From Euglena gracilis (Eukaryota > Euglenida > Euglenophyceae > Euglenales), in assembly GCA_039621445.1 (NCBI GenBank), contig CP154954.1:3601715-3665714 (forward strand): 64,000 bases of DNA, given 5' to 3'. Every line of letters begins with the position of its first letter. Position 1 is the first letter of the stretch. The notes under the pieces are model-generated. The model searched no databases and was not told the DNA's origin. It saw only the letters and a list, made by a program, of their open reading frames with translations. This document shows, in pieces, positions 34,212 to 43,752 of this stretch. The position numbers were made by a program, and so were the translations under genes.

Positions 34212-36170
34212 GACGCTAGGGTGGGGGGAACAACCCACCCCAATGCCCAACCCTCCTGGGGTCCGGTCGAAAATGCCCCCTCCCAGCCTTGAATCGATCT
34301 TTTGAAGAAGAAAAAAAGTATGCAGTCCACCCAAATGGCAGGGAGTGTAAACCAGGTTTTGAATAGTGCTGAGCTCTTAATAAGCGCGCCCCACCCCTTC
34401 ACTGACCCCCCCATATGAACCGGCCCACTCCATGGAGCTCTTTTGACTGAAATGCAAGGGTTTTGTGCCCGAAACGGGAGGCCAGGGGGTCAAAAAACGC
34501 CCATTTTTTGGCTCAAAAAACACGTTTTCTGGGTCCAGGAGGCCCAAAAACATGGTTTTGGGCAAAAAAAAATCGATTTTTTCGACTTTTTTGGCCCGTT
34601 TTTGACCCAAAATCAATGGGTTTCGGGCCAAAAACGGGGCACTGGCGGGTCGAAAAACGCTCATTTTCGGCTCAAACACATTTTTTCCGGGTCCAGGAGG
34701 CCAAAAAACTCGGTTTCGGGCAAAAAAATTTGGATTTTTTCGACTTTTTTGGCCCGTTTTTGACCCAAATTCAATGGGTTTCGGCCAAAAACGGGGCGCT
34801 GGCGGGGCAAAAAACGCTCATTTTCGGCTCAAAGACAGCTTTTTGAGGTCCGGGAGGCTAAAAAACATTTCAAAAAGGCAAAGAAAAATTCGATTTTGTT
34901 CGTTTTTTTCCCGACTTTTTTGGCGGAAAACGGAAATCTGACAGTGGAAAAAGTGTGCAAAATGTCCCAAATTGGCCGAAAAACGGCCGTATCTTGGGCT
35001 AGGCGGGGAGTTGCGGGGAAATCAAAATACCAGTAGATGGGGCGTTCCAAGGGCTTCAAATTAGGTCTCCGGACATTTCCTTTGATTTGGCTTCATTTTG
35101 GAGATATTTTGAAAATTGACATTTTTTGGCCGAAATGGCAGAGTCCAAAGGGGGGGGCTTAAAAAGGGGGGCGGGCTGATTCTACCCAGTTTGGACCCCT
35201 TCGCGCGTGAATAACTCAGGCCTGGCGGGGAGTTGGGGGTCAAACCCAGGTGATTCGGAAGCTAGAAATCCAGTCGCTTGCAACTGGAAAAAAAAAATCC
35301 GGGAACGGGGCCGGGATCATGGTGATAATCCGTCGGTTCTCCTGGTGGCCCCAACCGGGGGGGGGGGGTTCGCCAGGGGTAAGCTTCGCTCTGGCCCATA
35401 AAAGGATAAGAGCTCAGCGACCCCCCCAAAATAAGACCCTCCCCCAAAATTAAGACCCCCACCATAAAACAAGACCCCCTGCCAATTTTCAGCAAAAATC
35501 CAAAACTAGACCCCCCCCAAATAGTAAGACCCCCTTGGGGTTTTGGCGGGAAAAAACCAAAAAATAAACCCAAAATGCTCCCCAAAATGGGTGATTTCTG
35601 TCATTTTTTTTTGATTTTTGTCCGTGTTGTGTGTCAAAATTGGCATTTTTTTTTACACTCGATGCCGAAAATCACCCTTTTTAGACCTGTTTTAGGACCC
35701 TCTCGCGGGAAAAAAAATTTTGGATGAATTTCTCAGCAAAAAGTGGACCCCCAAGCCAAAGAATTACCCCCCACCCCGCGCGCTTTTCAGCGACGGACCC
35801 AAAAAGTAGACCCGGGGGGGGGGGGGTTGAGGGATGTGCCTGACCAATGACACGACACATCAGTGTTGTGTTGGAGTCCTGGCTGGGTCCCCCTGGGTGG
35901 TTTTACATTTTTTCTGTTCTCTTTGCCATTTCATCACAGTTTCTTTGCCATGGGCATCACATCGGCCCATACCTGCATGATTCCACAGCCCTTGATGTTC
36001 CGGGGGGGGGGGGGGCATGGGCAGCCAGAAACAGCCACTTTTGACCCACGCACAAGCGCACACCCCAGGGGGGTTCAATACAATTCCTCTGTCATGCAGT
36101 TCTGGTGCCTCCGCAGGACAGCAGAAGAGCAGGTCCGCCAGTGCGTTCCGGAAGCCCCTGCACCCTGGGC
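34212..36170 (-). other. Unconventional intron of the cyclase gene
   Basis: Starts GCCCAGGGTGCAGGGG and ends CCCCCCACCCTAGCGTC on the minus strand. CAGGGTG at +4 pairs with CACCCTA ending at -6 (six pairs: AGGGTG with CACCCT). No GT/AG choice restores the frame between the flanking conserved strands. It carries the 155-bp repeat and AATAAGACCCC tags (35,430-35,530). Confidence 0.7.
34480..34870. repeat. Intronic tandem repeat of about 155 bp (copy 1)
   Basis: Units share GGGCAAAAAAA, TTTTTTCGACTTTTTTGGCC, CAATGGGTTTCGG and AAAAACGCTCATTTTCGGCT. Copy 1 has nearly three units; copy 2 (52,520-52,790) has nearly two. It lies inside the intron between 34,212 and 36,170. Confidence 0.7.
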
Positions 36171-36306
36171 GGCCTTGCCGGGCACCGTCACCTTCGCCAG
36201 CCGCCGGAAGTGGAAGTCCCCCCGGCAGGCCTCGAACGTGGCGTGGGACACGCAGAGGAACGTCCCGAACTTCTTGTTGAGCGGCTCCAGCCGCGCCGAC
36301 AGGTTG
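36171..36306 (-). CDS. Adenylyl cyclase, catalytic exon with transition-state Asn/Arg (copy 1)
   Basis: One base plus 45 codons: NLSARLEPLNKKFGTFLCVS, then HATFEACRGDFHFRRLAKV and TVPGKA. The Asn and Arg of NLSAR are the residues that stabilise the transition state in class III cyclases, and GTxxxVS and VPGKA are the following conserved strands. Joined to the exon at 37,304 the text reads LGDGVNLSARLE, the family consensus. The borders fit exactly with the +k/-(k+2) pairing rule on both sides, and neither border has AG or GT. Confidence 0.9.
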
Positions 36307-37303
36307 GGCCGGCAGCGCCCCTCCCGCCCCCCATCCATCACAAGAGAAGCTTCTTGGTAGGAACATGGATTCACTCAGTGGCCCCCTGGGAGGGGGTGGG
36401 CACCTGTTGCAGGGCCTCCCCCTCCCCCCCTGCAGGGGGGGGGGGGGCACCCACCCACTCATCCAGCCCAAAACCATGCCAAATCTGCCAAAACCCCTCG
36501 AAATATGTATTGCCAACCCAGCCCCGGCCCAGTTGGGCTGACTCAAAGTGCATCCCGCCCCCAGGGAGTGGGGCGGGGTCCAGCAGCTCAACCCCAACCC
36601 ACCCACTCTCAAACCCCCTCAGAGGTGGGGTCACACGGGCTAAATGAAGAAACGGTGGGAATAAATAAAATACATTTTTGAACACCCACAAAAAAAAACA
36701 CTCAAAGAAACCCTGTGAGTGAGCTGAATTGCAGATCATGGTTTGCATGCAATACCATGGTCAACACCCCCGTGACGACTTGAAGAACCTCAACCCCCCT
36801 GGTGAATCATTTGGAGGCACTCAAAATGGGGCAGTGTTCAGAAGGCATGGTGCGCAGCACCTGGGTGTGGGACCTGGGGTGTGGGGAGAATGGTCGGGAG
36901 GACTCCAACTGACCATGGCAGTCAAACAAAATTCCTTCGGTGCCAATGGTGCCTCAAAATCGGCATTTGCGAGATGGGAAGGGGTGAAGGAAGGGGTGAA
37001 GGGGTGATGCCGCCCCCCCGACCAGGATGAGGAGGTCGACACACCCTCCCACCACCCATGAGGTTTCAGGGATCCCAACCCTGGGGCAGGGGGGAGTATG
37101 GCCAAATTTTTCAAAAATAAGACAAACCCCCCAAACCCCCAATTCTGCTGAAACAGGGGTGAAACATTAAAAACAATAGCATGCAAAACAGTCGTTCGGG
37201 GAGTGTGCTTCTGCAGATCTCAGGGGGAAGGGCAAACTAGACCAACGACTGCAACGGCCCAATGTCCACATGGGCAGCATGCCAATCGGGAGGGGGCTGG
37301 CCC
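36307..37303 (-). other. Unconventional intron of the cyclase gene
   Basis: Starts GGGCCAGCCCCCTCCCG and ends CGGGAGGGG(C)GCTGCCGGCC on the minus strand. CAGC-CCCCTCCCG can pair with CGGGAGGGG-GCTG with one bulged base. That bulge is C in copy 1 and A in copy 2, while the paired bases are unchanged. Splicing here gives GDGVNLSARLE. Confidence 0.75.
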
Positions 37304-37347
37304 ACCCCGTCCCCCAGGCAGGTGTAGCTGACACGGTAGCTGCAGCC
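37304..37347 (-). CDS. Adenylyl cyclase, small catalytic exon with YT-GD box (copy 1)
   Basis: About 44 bp coding GCSYRVSYTCLGDGV. The Thr of YTCLGD is at the position that, with the Lys of DKFIGD, selects the adenine ring; Thr there is typical of class IIIb enzymes and Asp of class IIIa. The low border is firm. The high border may lie anywhere from 37,339 to 37,349; a canonical CA-GTGCCG to TGCAG-C junction also keeps the frame but shortens the conserved spacing by one residue. Confidence 0.85.
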
Positions 37348-38681
37348 AGCCCCCAGCGACCGAGCCCACCTCCCCGGGACAACGGAGAATGGGGCGAAGA
37401 AGACGAGAAGCACGCACCAGAATATCGGACAGAAATACAACTTCTTTGCCTGGGAACGTTGCTCAGGAAAATGGGGTTCCTGAGAGCAAGCGGAGCAGGA
37501 TACTACTACAGTGGTTGAATTGACTGGAATGCCAGGGGCCTAGACAATGGGGCTTTTTGTTTTTTGCTTGCCTGTGATTGTCAGATGACAACTCTTTTCG
37601 ATAACTCCTCCCATTCCACTTGCCAACCTGCCTGGCCAGAGGTCTTCTGAAACAAGAGGGGAGTATTTGGGGGGTTGGGGTGGGGCGGTCAATCACAATT
37701 CCAATATCATTTCTGTCAATTTGGTGCCATTTTTGCACGCTTTTGGGTATTTTTTTCACATTTCTTGATGTTTGTGCCTTATCTCTAGGTTTTGCACACA
37801 AAGTGCCACATTTTTGTGCATTTTTTGCACATTTTCTTCGACGTCGGCAAAGTCCCCCCGCCAGTCAGCAGCAAAAGTCAGGTTGAAAAAATTTCGAAAA
37901 TCTCAAGAAAATGCAAAGTATTGCAAAAATGGTCAAAAATTCGAAAAATTGGGAAAATCACAAAAAAAAATGGCAAAAAAAGCAAAAAAAAATTGTGTCG
38001 AAAAAAATGCAAAAAGTGCCCATTTGTGGAAAATTTTGGGGGGAAATGCGCAAAAAAAAAGCCCCAAAAATGCAGGAAAAAATGCGAAATGCACCCCCTG
38101 CAGCCAGCCAGGTCAGCCAGCAGCATGACCTGGGCTTCTGCAATGAGGTGCGAATCAGATACCCCCACAAAAAGCTTTCCAACTTCAGAATTTGGCATAT
38201 TTGATGAGGAGCTCTGGAAAAATTCTTCTAAATGTCCTTCAAAGCTTCGAAATTCACTGTGGATAGCGTCATTCTAGCTGCGCCTTGTGCATTATCTGTG
38301 GTCATAAACATAACTTTTGTTCTGAACATTCCAGGGCATTCCTCATACTCCGGATTCTCCTTTTATGGTTCAAGGAAAAAAATTGAACCCCCCCCCCGGG
38401 TGTCTCACAACCATGAAGAAAAGAGGGTGGATCTGGAGCCAGCAAAAATCAAAGCTTGAGAAAAACCAATGTTTGAAGGAAAAATTTCCGTCTGTGGTGC
38501 CTTCTCGATGTTCAAGGAAAACCTGTTATATGGGAGAAAACCAGAAACAACCTGGGGAAGGGTCAGCAACCACCAAAATGAACTCTGACCTGGATTTGCA
38601 GACTCCTGTTGAGGGAAGCATGTTATGAGATCCGGGAAGGGGCAAAAAAGGTATCCACAGACACGTGGACTCGGCACTGGC

Positions 38682-38741
38682 CGAAGTTGCCCACAAGACA
38701 TTGGCCGGTGTGGATGCCCGCACGGAACTTCAGCACTGGCA
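38682..38741 (-). CDS. Adenylyl cyclase, catalytic exon with GIHTG (copy 1)
   Basis: Codes PVLKFRAGIHTGQCLVGNF, the strand-turn-strand containing the invariant GIHTG and VGN of class III cyclases. The high border joins G from the previous exon to TG (Val). The low border has an ambiguity of up to four bases (see the YT-GD exon). The two differences in copy 2 inside this exon are synonymous. Confidence 0.85.
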
Positions 38742-39666
38742 GCCCCAGGCCTCTCCTTAGTGTGGGTCAAGGCCCCCGATTCGCAAATATTTTTGCAAAT
38801 TTGGAAAAATTTGCATTTTTTGCCGACATGCGCCAAGGAGAGGTCTGGGCAGCCCCCGGGACCGCCATAACTGGTGGAGGTCCATGACGCAAGCGGCAGG
38901 ACCTGATCTTGGAAGAGGACCAAGAGCTTCCACATGTGTTTGTTTTTTGGGACCCTCTGCCAACAATGCCATCTCCGTTGGGGGGATGGTTTTGGCTGCC
39001 ACACATCCAATTTCGGATGGTTTCGGTTCATATCTTACCAAGAACCATTGAAATTGACTATGCATTGAATATCCATTCAACCCAAAATGGAAGCAGCCAC
39101 CAAATTTAGGCCACCCCTTGGGCAGATCGGCTGAAACCCAAATTCATTCAACGGGTGCTTAAATCTGGGGGAGTTTCCCTTCAGAATCAGGGGATGGGAT
39201 GGGCAGTGGCGGTGTTGAGCAAAAAGGTACAAAAAGTTCGAGAATTTTGAACCCATCATTTTTTGGTCCTGTCCCTGATGATGACTTCCGTCGAGAATTT
39301 GCGATCGGAATTCTGGTGCAAACCAAACTGGATGGTGAGCTTAACTCTGGGTGCAAACTTACTTCTTTTGTGTTCGCTCACCAACAGAGAAATGATTTCC
39401 GCCCAGATGGTGCAGAAAAGAAATTTCAATGGGATCACAGACCAAAAAAATAACATGAATCTTGCCATGTATGGAGCGTGGGGTCTAACTGAAGGATGCA
39501 TGCCAACCCCCCCCCCATCAGACGTTGTCATAAAAGCCGAGAGAACAGCTTGACAGAGGACCTCTAGTGGCAAAATCTGTCCAACATAACCCGTCAGCCG
39601 GTGACAGTCCCCAAAACGAGACCTTTTCCGGGGGGGGGGGGGGCTTGGTAATGTCTGAGCCCTGGG
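38742..39666 (-). other. Unconventional intron of the cyclase gene
   Basis: Starts CCCAGGGCTCAGAC and ends GAGAGGCCTGGGGC on the minus strand. CCCAGG pairs with CCTGGG, and with one mismatch the pairing extends through CTC and GAG. A at +4 faces T at -6. There is no GT within 30 bases of the start. Confidence 0.7.
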
Positions 39667-39745
39667 CGTCCTGCATCGCCAGCGACGCGGCCACAGCGTC
39701 CCTCTCGTGTCCGGGCAGCCTCTCCGGCGCGTTCCACATCGCCAT
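39667..39745 (-). CDS. Adenylyl cyclase, catalytic exon after the second Asp (copy 1)
   Basis: 26 codons plus one base: MAMWNAPERLPGHERDAVAA then SLAMQD. Joined to NIVERN..FIGDCI it gives GDCIMAMWNAP, the family consensus. The sequence before the first ATG codon has no AG for about 30 bases; the intron end CCGTGGGGCTGCGCC pairs over ten bases with AGCCCCACGG at the intron start. Confidence 0.9.
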
Positions 39746-40045
39746 GGCGCAGCCCCACGGGTGGGAATCGACAGAAACAGGTGGTGGACTGGGTGGTTTA
39801 TGAGGAGAAGAATCTGGTACAAATACATAAGTATGTACAGTATTATTATTTATATTTATGTAAAGCGAGGACACGTGCACAACCTTGTTCAAACAGTCGT
39901 GAGGATATGCATACACACATATACACACATACATACATTCATTCATACATAGATACATACATACATACATACATACATACATACATACATACATACATAC
40001 ATACATACATACATACATACATACATACATACATACATACATACA

Positions 40046-40076
<31 letters not shown>

Positions 40077-40801
40077 TCACATGCATGCATGCATGGCGAC
40101 CCCATATTAGTTGGGCCCGACTGGTGGGGGGTCCCACCAGTATGAGGTGAGGGTTTTTTTACCCTCCCGCGTCATACAAGTGGGACCGGCCCCTTGATTT
40201 TGGCCGTTTTCTCCACCAACTTCGATCTTCCGACGGTGGAAATTTGATAATTTTGGATGTGAGGAAGCGAGTTCCAGATTATCCCATAAAAAGCAATTGG
40301 GGTTGGGGTTTGGGAGTGGTTAGGGTTAGGGTTTTAGGCTACAGTTAGGCCGAAATCCTAAAAAAAATATAGGCCTTGCATTATGCCCAAACTAACCTAT
40401 AATTAGGCCGATAATTAGCCTAACCCTCATTATCCCCAGGGCATCCGTGGCCAACCAAGTGTGCACTTTGATACCCCCAAGGGGGAGGGAATCAAAAGGT
40501 GCACCTGCCAATACATATGGACACACACATGCACATGTGTGTGTCCCTACATCCCTATGCATATGTGCATATTATATATATATATATATACATATGCGGT
40601 GTGTGTTCCTAAATACATGCACATATCCATTACATTAGATTGTTTATTAAAAAAAGGAAATCTGGACGATAATGTTCAAACACTGTCAGGAAGTGCCTTT
40701 TCCCCACTTGCCTCGGAGTCACACCACCAAACGAGTAGTCAAAAGCGGAGCAGTTGGATCGAAGGGGGGGGGTTGACCGAACCGCCGACCGTGGGGCTTT
40801 C
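39746..40801 (-). other. Unconventional intron of the cyclase gene
   Basis: Starts GAAAGCCCCACGG and ends CCGTGGGGCTGCGCC: a perfect 10-bp complementarity (AGCCCCACGG with CCGTGGGGCT) in which base +4 faces base -6. It contains the ATAC microsatellite (39,948-40,072) and a short TTAGGG-like stretch near 40,318. Confidence 0.8.
39948..40072. repeat. CATA tetranucleotide microsatellite (copy 1)
   Basis: About 30 repeats of CATA, followed by CATGCATGCATG. In copy 2 the tract (57,828-58,008) is about 55 bp longer and has one interruption, a length polymorphism. Confidence 0.95.
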
Positions 40802-40852
40802 AATGCAGTCACCGATGAACTTGTCGATGGTGCCATTTCGTTCCACAATATT
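40802..40852 (-). CDS. Adenylyl cyclase, 51-bp exon with DKFIGD (copy 1)
   Basis: 17 codons, NIVERNGTIDKFIGDCI. The Lys of DKFIGD is the adenine-selecting Lys and the Asp of GD is the second metal ligand. It is too short to stand out as an open frame; I found it by looking for the missing piece between the exons at 41,767 and 39,745. Both joins are in phase 0. Confidence 0.9.
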
Positions 40853-41766
40853 GGGGTCCGAGACCCATACAGAGGACGTTCCAGCAGGCTCCTTTTAACA
40901 AGCCCCGGGGAGATTGTGCCTCGTGCTAGAAGGTTTTCAGAGGTTCTTCAGGATCTGGAGGGGGAGGTCGGCACCCACCCACCCACCCAGAGGGCCCCCA
41001 CGGGGGGGGGGGGGAGAGCTCGGAGGTCAAATTTGGTCCAAAAAGTTTTCAAAAAGCTTTCAGACCGAAATTAGAGGAGAACCGCTAGAGGAGGATACCC
41101 CCTCGACTAAACCCCAGCAGGAGGGGGGCGCCCCCCCCCAGGTCAACAAACTTAAAACATCGCTGTGTGGGGTGCTAGCTCATAGCAGGGACACAACCAG
41201 GGGGGGAATTTGAGTCCCAGCTTGGGCCATTTTTGGGCTCCTAGAACCTTCCGCATCGAAGGGGGGGGGGGTTGCTCTCTCACGACCCACATCCCCCTGG
41301 GGTTGAGACCTTCCCTGGGAACAAGACCGTTCCTTATTTTAGAGGGTATGTTCCCACCCATCAGAAGCCGACTTGTTTCAAAATGGCTTTTCGTTTCGCC
41401 GTTGGCAAAACGGCGAAAAAGCCGTTTAGCCGTTGGCAAAACAGCAAAAAAGCCGTTTCGCCATTGAGAAAATGGCGAAAAAGCCGTTTTGCCAGCCAAA
41501 TGTGAGAAAAATGGCAAAAAAGCCGAAGAGCCGAAATGAAACACATATGGGTGGGAACATACCCCACTTTCAAGATTCTTCATTGAGGAAGGACCCCGAA
41601 TAAAGGACCCACATTTTCCCAGTAGACACATCATTTCCCAGTTCCTGAAAACCTTCGGTGATTTGAGCCATATTTTCCTTCGCTTAGTGTGTGTTTGAAA
41701 GTTTCCAAAACTTCCTGTCGTTGGGGGGGGGGGGGTTCTGGGGTTTGTCTGCAGGAGACTCGGTGC
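40853..41766 (-). other. Unconventional intron of the cyclase gene
   Basis: Starts GCACCGAGTCTCC and ends GGGTCTCGGACCCC on the minus strand. CCGAG at +4 to +8 pairs with CTCGG at -10 to -6. It contains words such as AAACGGCGAAAAAGCCGTTT (41,409-41,500), which are small inverted repeats. Confidence 0.75.
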
Positions 41767-41880
41767 GCTGCACATGGCCTCGAAGTACTCCGTGCACACG
41801 GCGACCAGCGCGGCGGGGGTCTCATTCTCACAGATGGTGGAGAAGCCCTCAATGTCCGCAAACATGATGGTCAGCGTTTC
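41767..41880 (-). CDS. Adenylyl cyclase, first catalytic exon with FADIEGF (copy 1)
   Basis: 38 codons: ETLTIMFADIEGFSTICENE then TPAALVAVCTEYFEAMCS. The Asp of FADI is the first metal ligand; the rest is the first catalytic helix. The start at GAA follows CTGCCACT, with CTG at -8 to -6 as in the other introns. The preceding stretch CAGTTGCCTG has a complementary partner near 42,425. Confidence 0.9.
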
Positions 41881-42429
41881 AGTGGCAGGCAACTGATTGC
41901 CCCACCACCATCTCCATGGTGGTGGGGCTTTAAACTCACGTGTTTGGTTGCGACCTCAGGAAAACCATCCCATGTCCCCTCCGGCAGGCTGCAACCACAG
42001 GTGGAACTGATTCCAAACAGCTCAACAGTGACGCCAAAGGCATCTGCAACCCACAGCCAGGGGGCCGATGAAAAAAAAAAACGGGAAGTTCAGCAGATCA
42101 GGAGTTCAGCGGGCTCACTTTGGTGCAAATTTATGATTAAACGGATTACCACTGACGGCCCATATCTTCGGTTTCCGGATGAGAGACGAAACCTTTAGGA
42201 TTGCAGATTAGACCTCAGGAACAATGAACAGCGGCCTGCTTGGGGTGCATCTCATCGTTGGCTTTCATTTGGCCAGCAATCAGAATCAGCCGACGGTCAA
42301 AAGAGGTGACTCGACAAAGAAGCCGCACATTCGATGTACAGGTGAAGAGTCACCGGTTTCTGTGGTTGGTTTGAAATGCCCCAGTGCCTTGGCATTGCAA
42401 TCGGAGACGCCCAGCTGTGATGCCTGGGT

Positions 42430-42443
42430 TTTTCTCCTTGTGC
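42430..42443 (-). CDS. Possible 14-nt cyclase microexon (copy 1)
   Basis: GCACAAGGAGAAAA would add HKEK after KVL. Its upstream border fits the pairing rule with the intron that begins GGGCAGCC after 42,722 (CAGCC with GGCTG). Its phase does not join directly to the exon at 41,880, so at least one further small exon of length 3n+2 would be needed. Related proteins do have about 15 residues between these two blocks. Weak call. Confidence 0.3.
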
Positions 42444-42721
42444 TCAAGCAGCCAAGCAAATGATTTTTCAAGGTTTCCTTTTTGGTTGCAGGTGTTGGCC
42501 CCATGTCATTTGGGGTGTGTCATTTGACGTGACGTGTCACATCCTGCTGGGACAAATCTGGCATCTCAGGTGGATTTGGCTGTTTTTCCCGCTGGTCCCT
42601 TTTGTCACTCCAGAAAGGGATTCCAGAGAGAAACCTCATTTCCCAGATGCCATTCAGGATCCATCAGGGTTTGTGCAAGACGCAATGCCCCAATTTGGCA
42701 CATCACGGGCCGGGGCTGCCC

Positions 42722-42763
42722 AGCACCTTCACCACCGCCTGGGGCACGAACTTCCCAAACGCC
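42722..42763 (-). CDS. Adenylyl cyclase, 42-bp exon with FGKFVP (copy 1)
   Basis: Codes AFGKFVPQAVVKV and part of the next codon. An F-G-R/K-F-V-P-x-x-V-V stretch is the signal-transducing helix just before the catalytic domain in class III cyclases with HAMP-type linkers. In copy 1 the exon that should precede it is missing, because the segment ends at the N gap. Confidence 0.85.
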
Positions 42764-42999
42764 CACAGCAGCCTTCTTTTCCACAACCCCCTGGAGGAGG
42801 GGGTCTTCGGCTGTTATGCACGCGGTCCAAGCTGAGTCTGACCAACCCCCCCCCCCCCCCCGAGGGATTGGTCCGGACAGTTCATTAAGTATGGGGTTCA
42901 TTAAGCATTAAGCATTAGACGTTCATTAAGCATGGGGTTCGCAACCTCCCCCCATTTCATGATTCAATGACACCAAATGATCGTCTCCGGCTGGGGGGG

Positions 43000-43330
43000 G
43001 GGGTGCTAAAACAGCCAACGTTTGTCTCCAACCAGGGGGTGGAGGGGGTTGTTAGACAATAGGGGAACCCCATGTTGGCAAAAAGTTGGCCACAAATAGG
43101 GAATCAAGACCATTTTGGCTGTTTTTAGCCCCTTTTTTTTTTTGCACAATTGGCATCCTTTGACCACTTCTGGCCATTTTTGGCCACTGTCGGCCATTTT
43201 TTTGGCCATTTCGACTATTATTGGTCATTTTTTGGCCAAATTTGAGCAACTTTCGGCTGTTTGTCGCAACCTCACTTTACCAGCCCCCTCCCCATTGACC
43301 AGGTTCCAACAACCCCCGACCAGGGAGTGG
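43000..43330. mobile_element. Element with TTAGACAA ends and TTTTTGGCCA repeats
   Basis: CGTCTCCGGCTGGGGGG and GTTGTTAGACAA flank a degenerate tandem of TTTTTGGCCA-like decamers (43,105-43,260). The right side has CCGACCAGGGAGTGG. It is related to the copy-2-specific insert at 49,263-49,904. The terminal repeats are less regular here. Mirrored at 60,885-61,215. Confidence 0.4.
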
Positions 43331-43335
43331 TTGCA

Positions 43336-43752
43336 CGACTAAACCCCCCCCCCAAAAAATAAGACCCCCCCCCAAAAATAAGACCCCCCCCAAAAATAAG
43401 CCCCCCCCCCCCCTGACGGCGCGAAGCGCCGGGGACGGTGAAAATTTTCCCTGAGAAATTGCCAAAAACCCAAATTTCACACACAAAAATGATGAAATTT
43501 CAAAAAATTTCAGATTCTTGAAGTGCAAAAAACATGCTAAATGTCCACTTACACAAATTTACACATGGCGCGAAGCGCCGAAGGAAAATTTTTAGTGTTT
43601 TTGGGAACCTGAAAAATGATGTTTTTTTCGTCCCGGGTCGGTCAAGAAAAAATCCAAAAATAAGACCCCCCCCAAAAATAAGACCCCCCCCTGGAGGTTT
43701 CCAGCAACGGACCCAAAAATAAGACCCGGGTCTTATTTTGGGGGGGGGTTAG
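43336..43752. mobile_element. C-tract TIR element, AAATAAGACCCC family
   Basis: The left end CTAAACCCCCCCCCCC then AAAAAATAAGACC is the reverse complement of the right end GGTCTTATTTTGGGGGGG then TTAG. The AAAATAAGACCCCC tag is repeated three times at the left and three times at the right. Two GGCGCGAAGCGCC hairpins (43,418 and 43,567) lie inside. Mirrored at 61,218-61,633. Another relative is at 35,415-35,535. Confidence 0.55.

Noticed and set aside
37306-38678. A canonical GT-AG intron (CA-GTGCCG to TGCAG-C) between the GIHTG and YT-GD exons
   Set aside because: It keeps the frame but gives GNFGHYRVSYT, one residue shorter than the family spacing, whereas the paired-end alternative fits better. 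Kept as an alternative rather than excluded.
39746-39790. Read-through exon with VSVDSHPWGC before AMAMWNAP
   Set aside because: It would replace the catalytic GD by WG. A separate 51-bp exon with DKFIGDC exists at 40,802-40,852 and joins perfectly, so this stretch is intron.
39943-40137. Frame of repeated MYVC and its complement IHTY
   Set aside because: Translation of the CATA microsatellite inside a cyclase intron.
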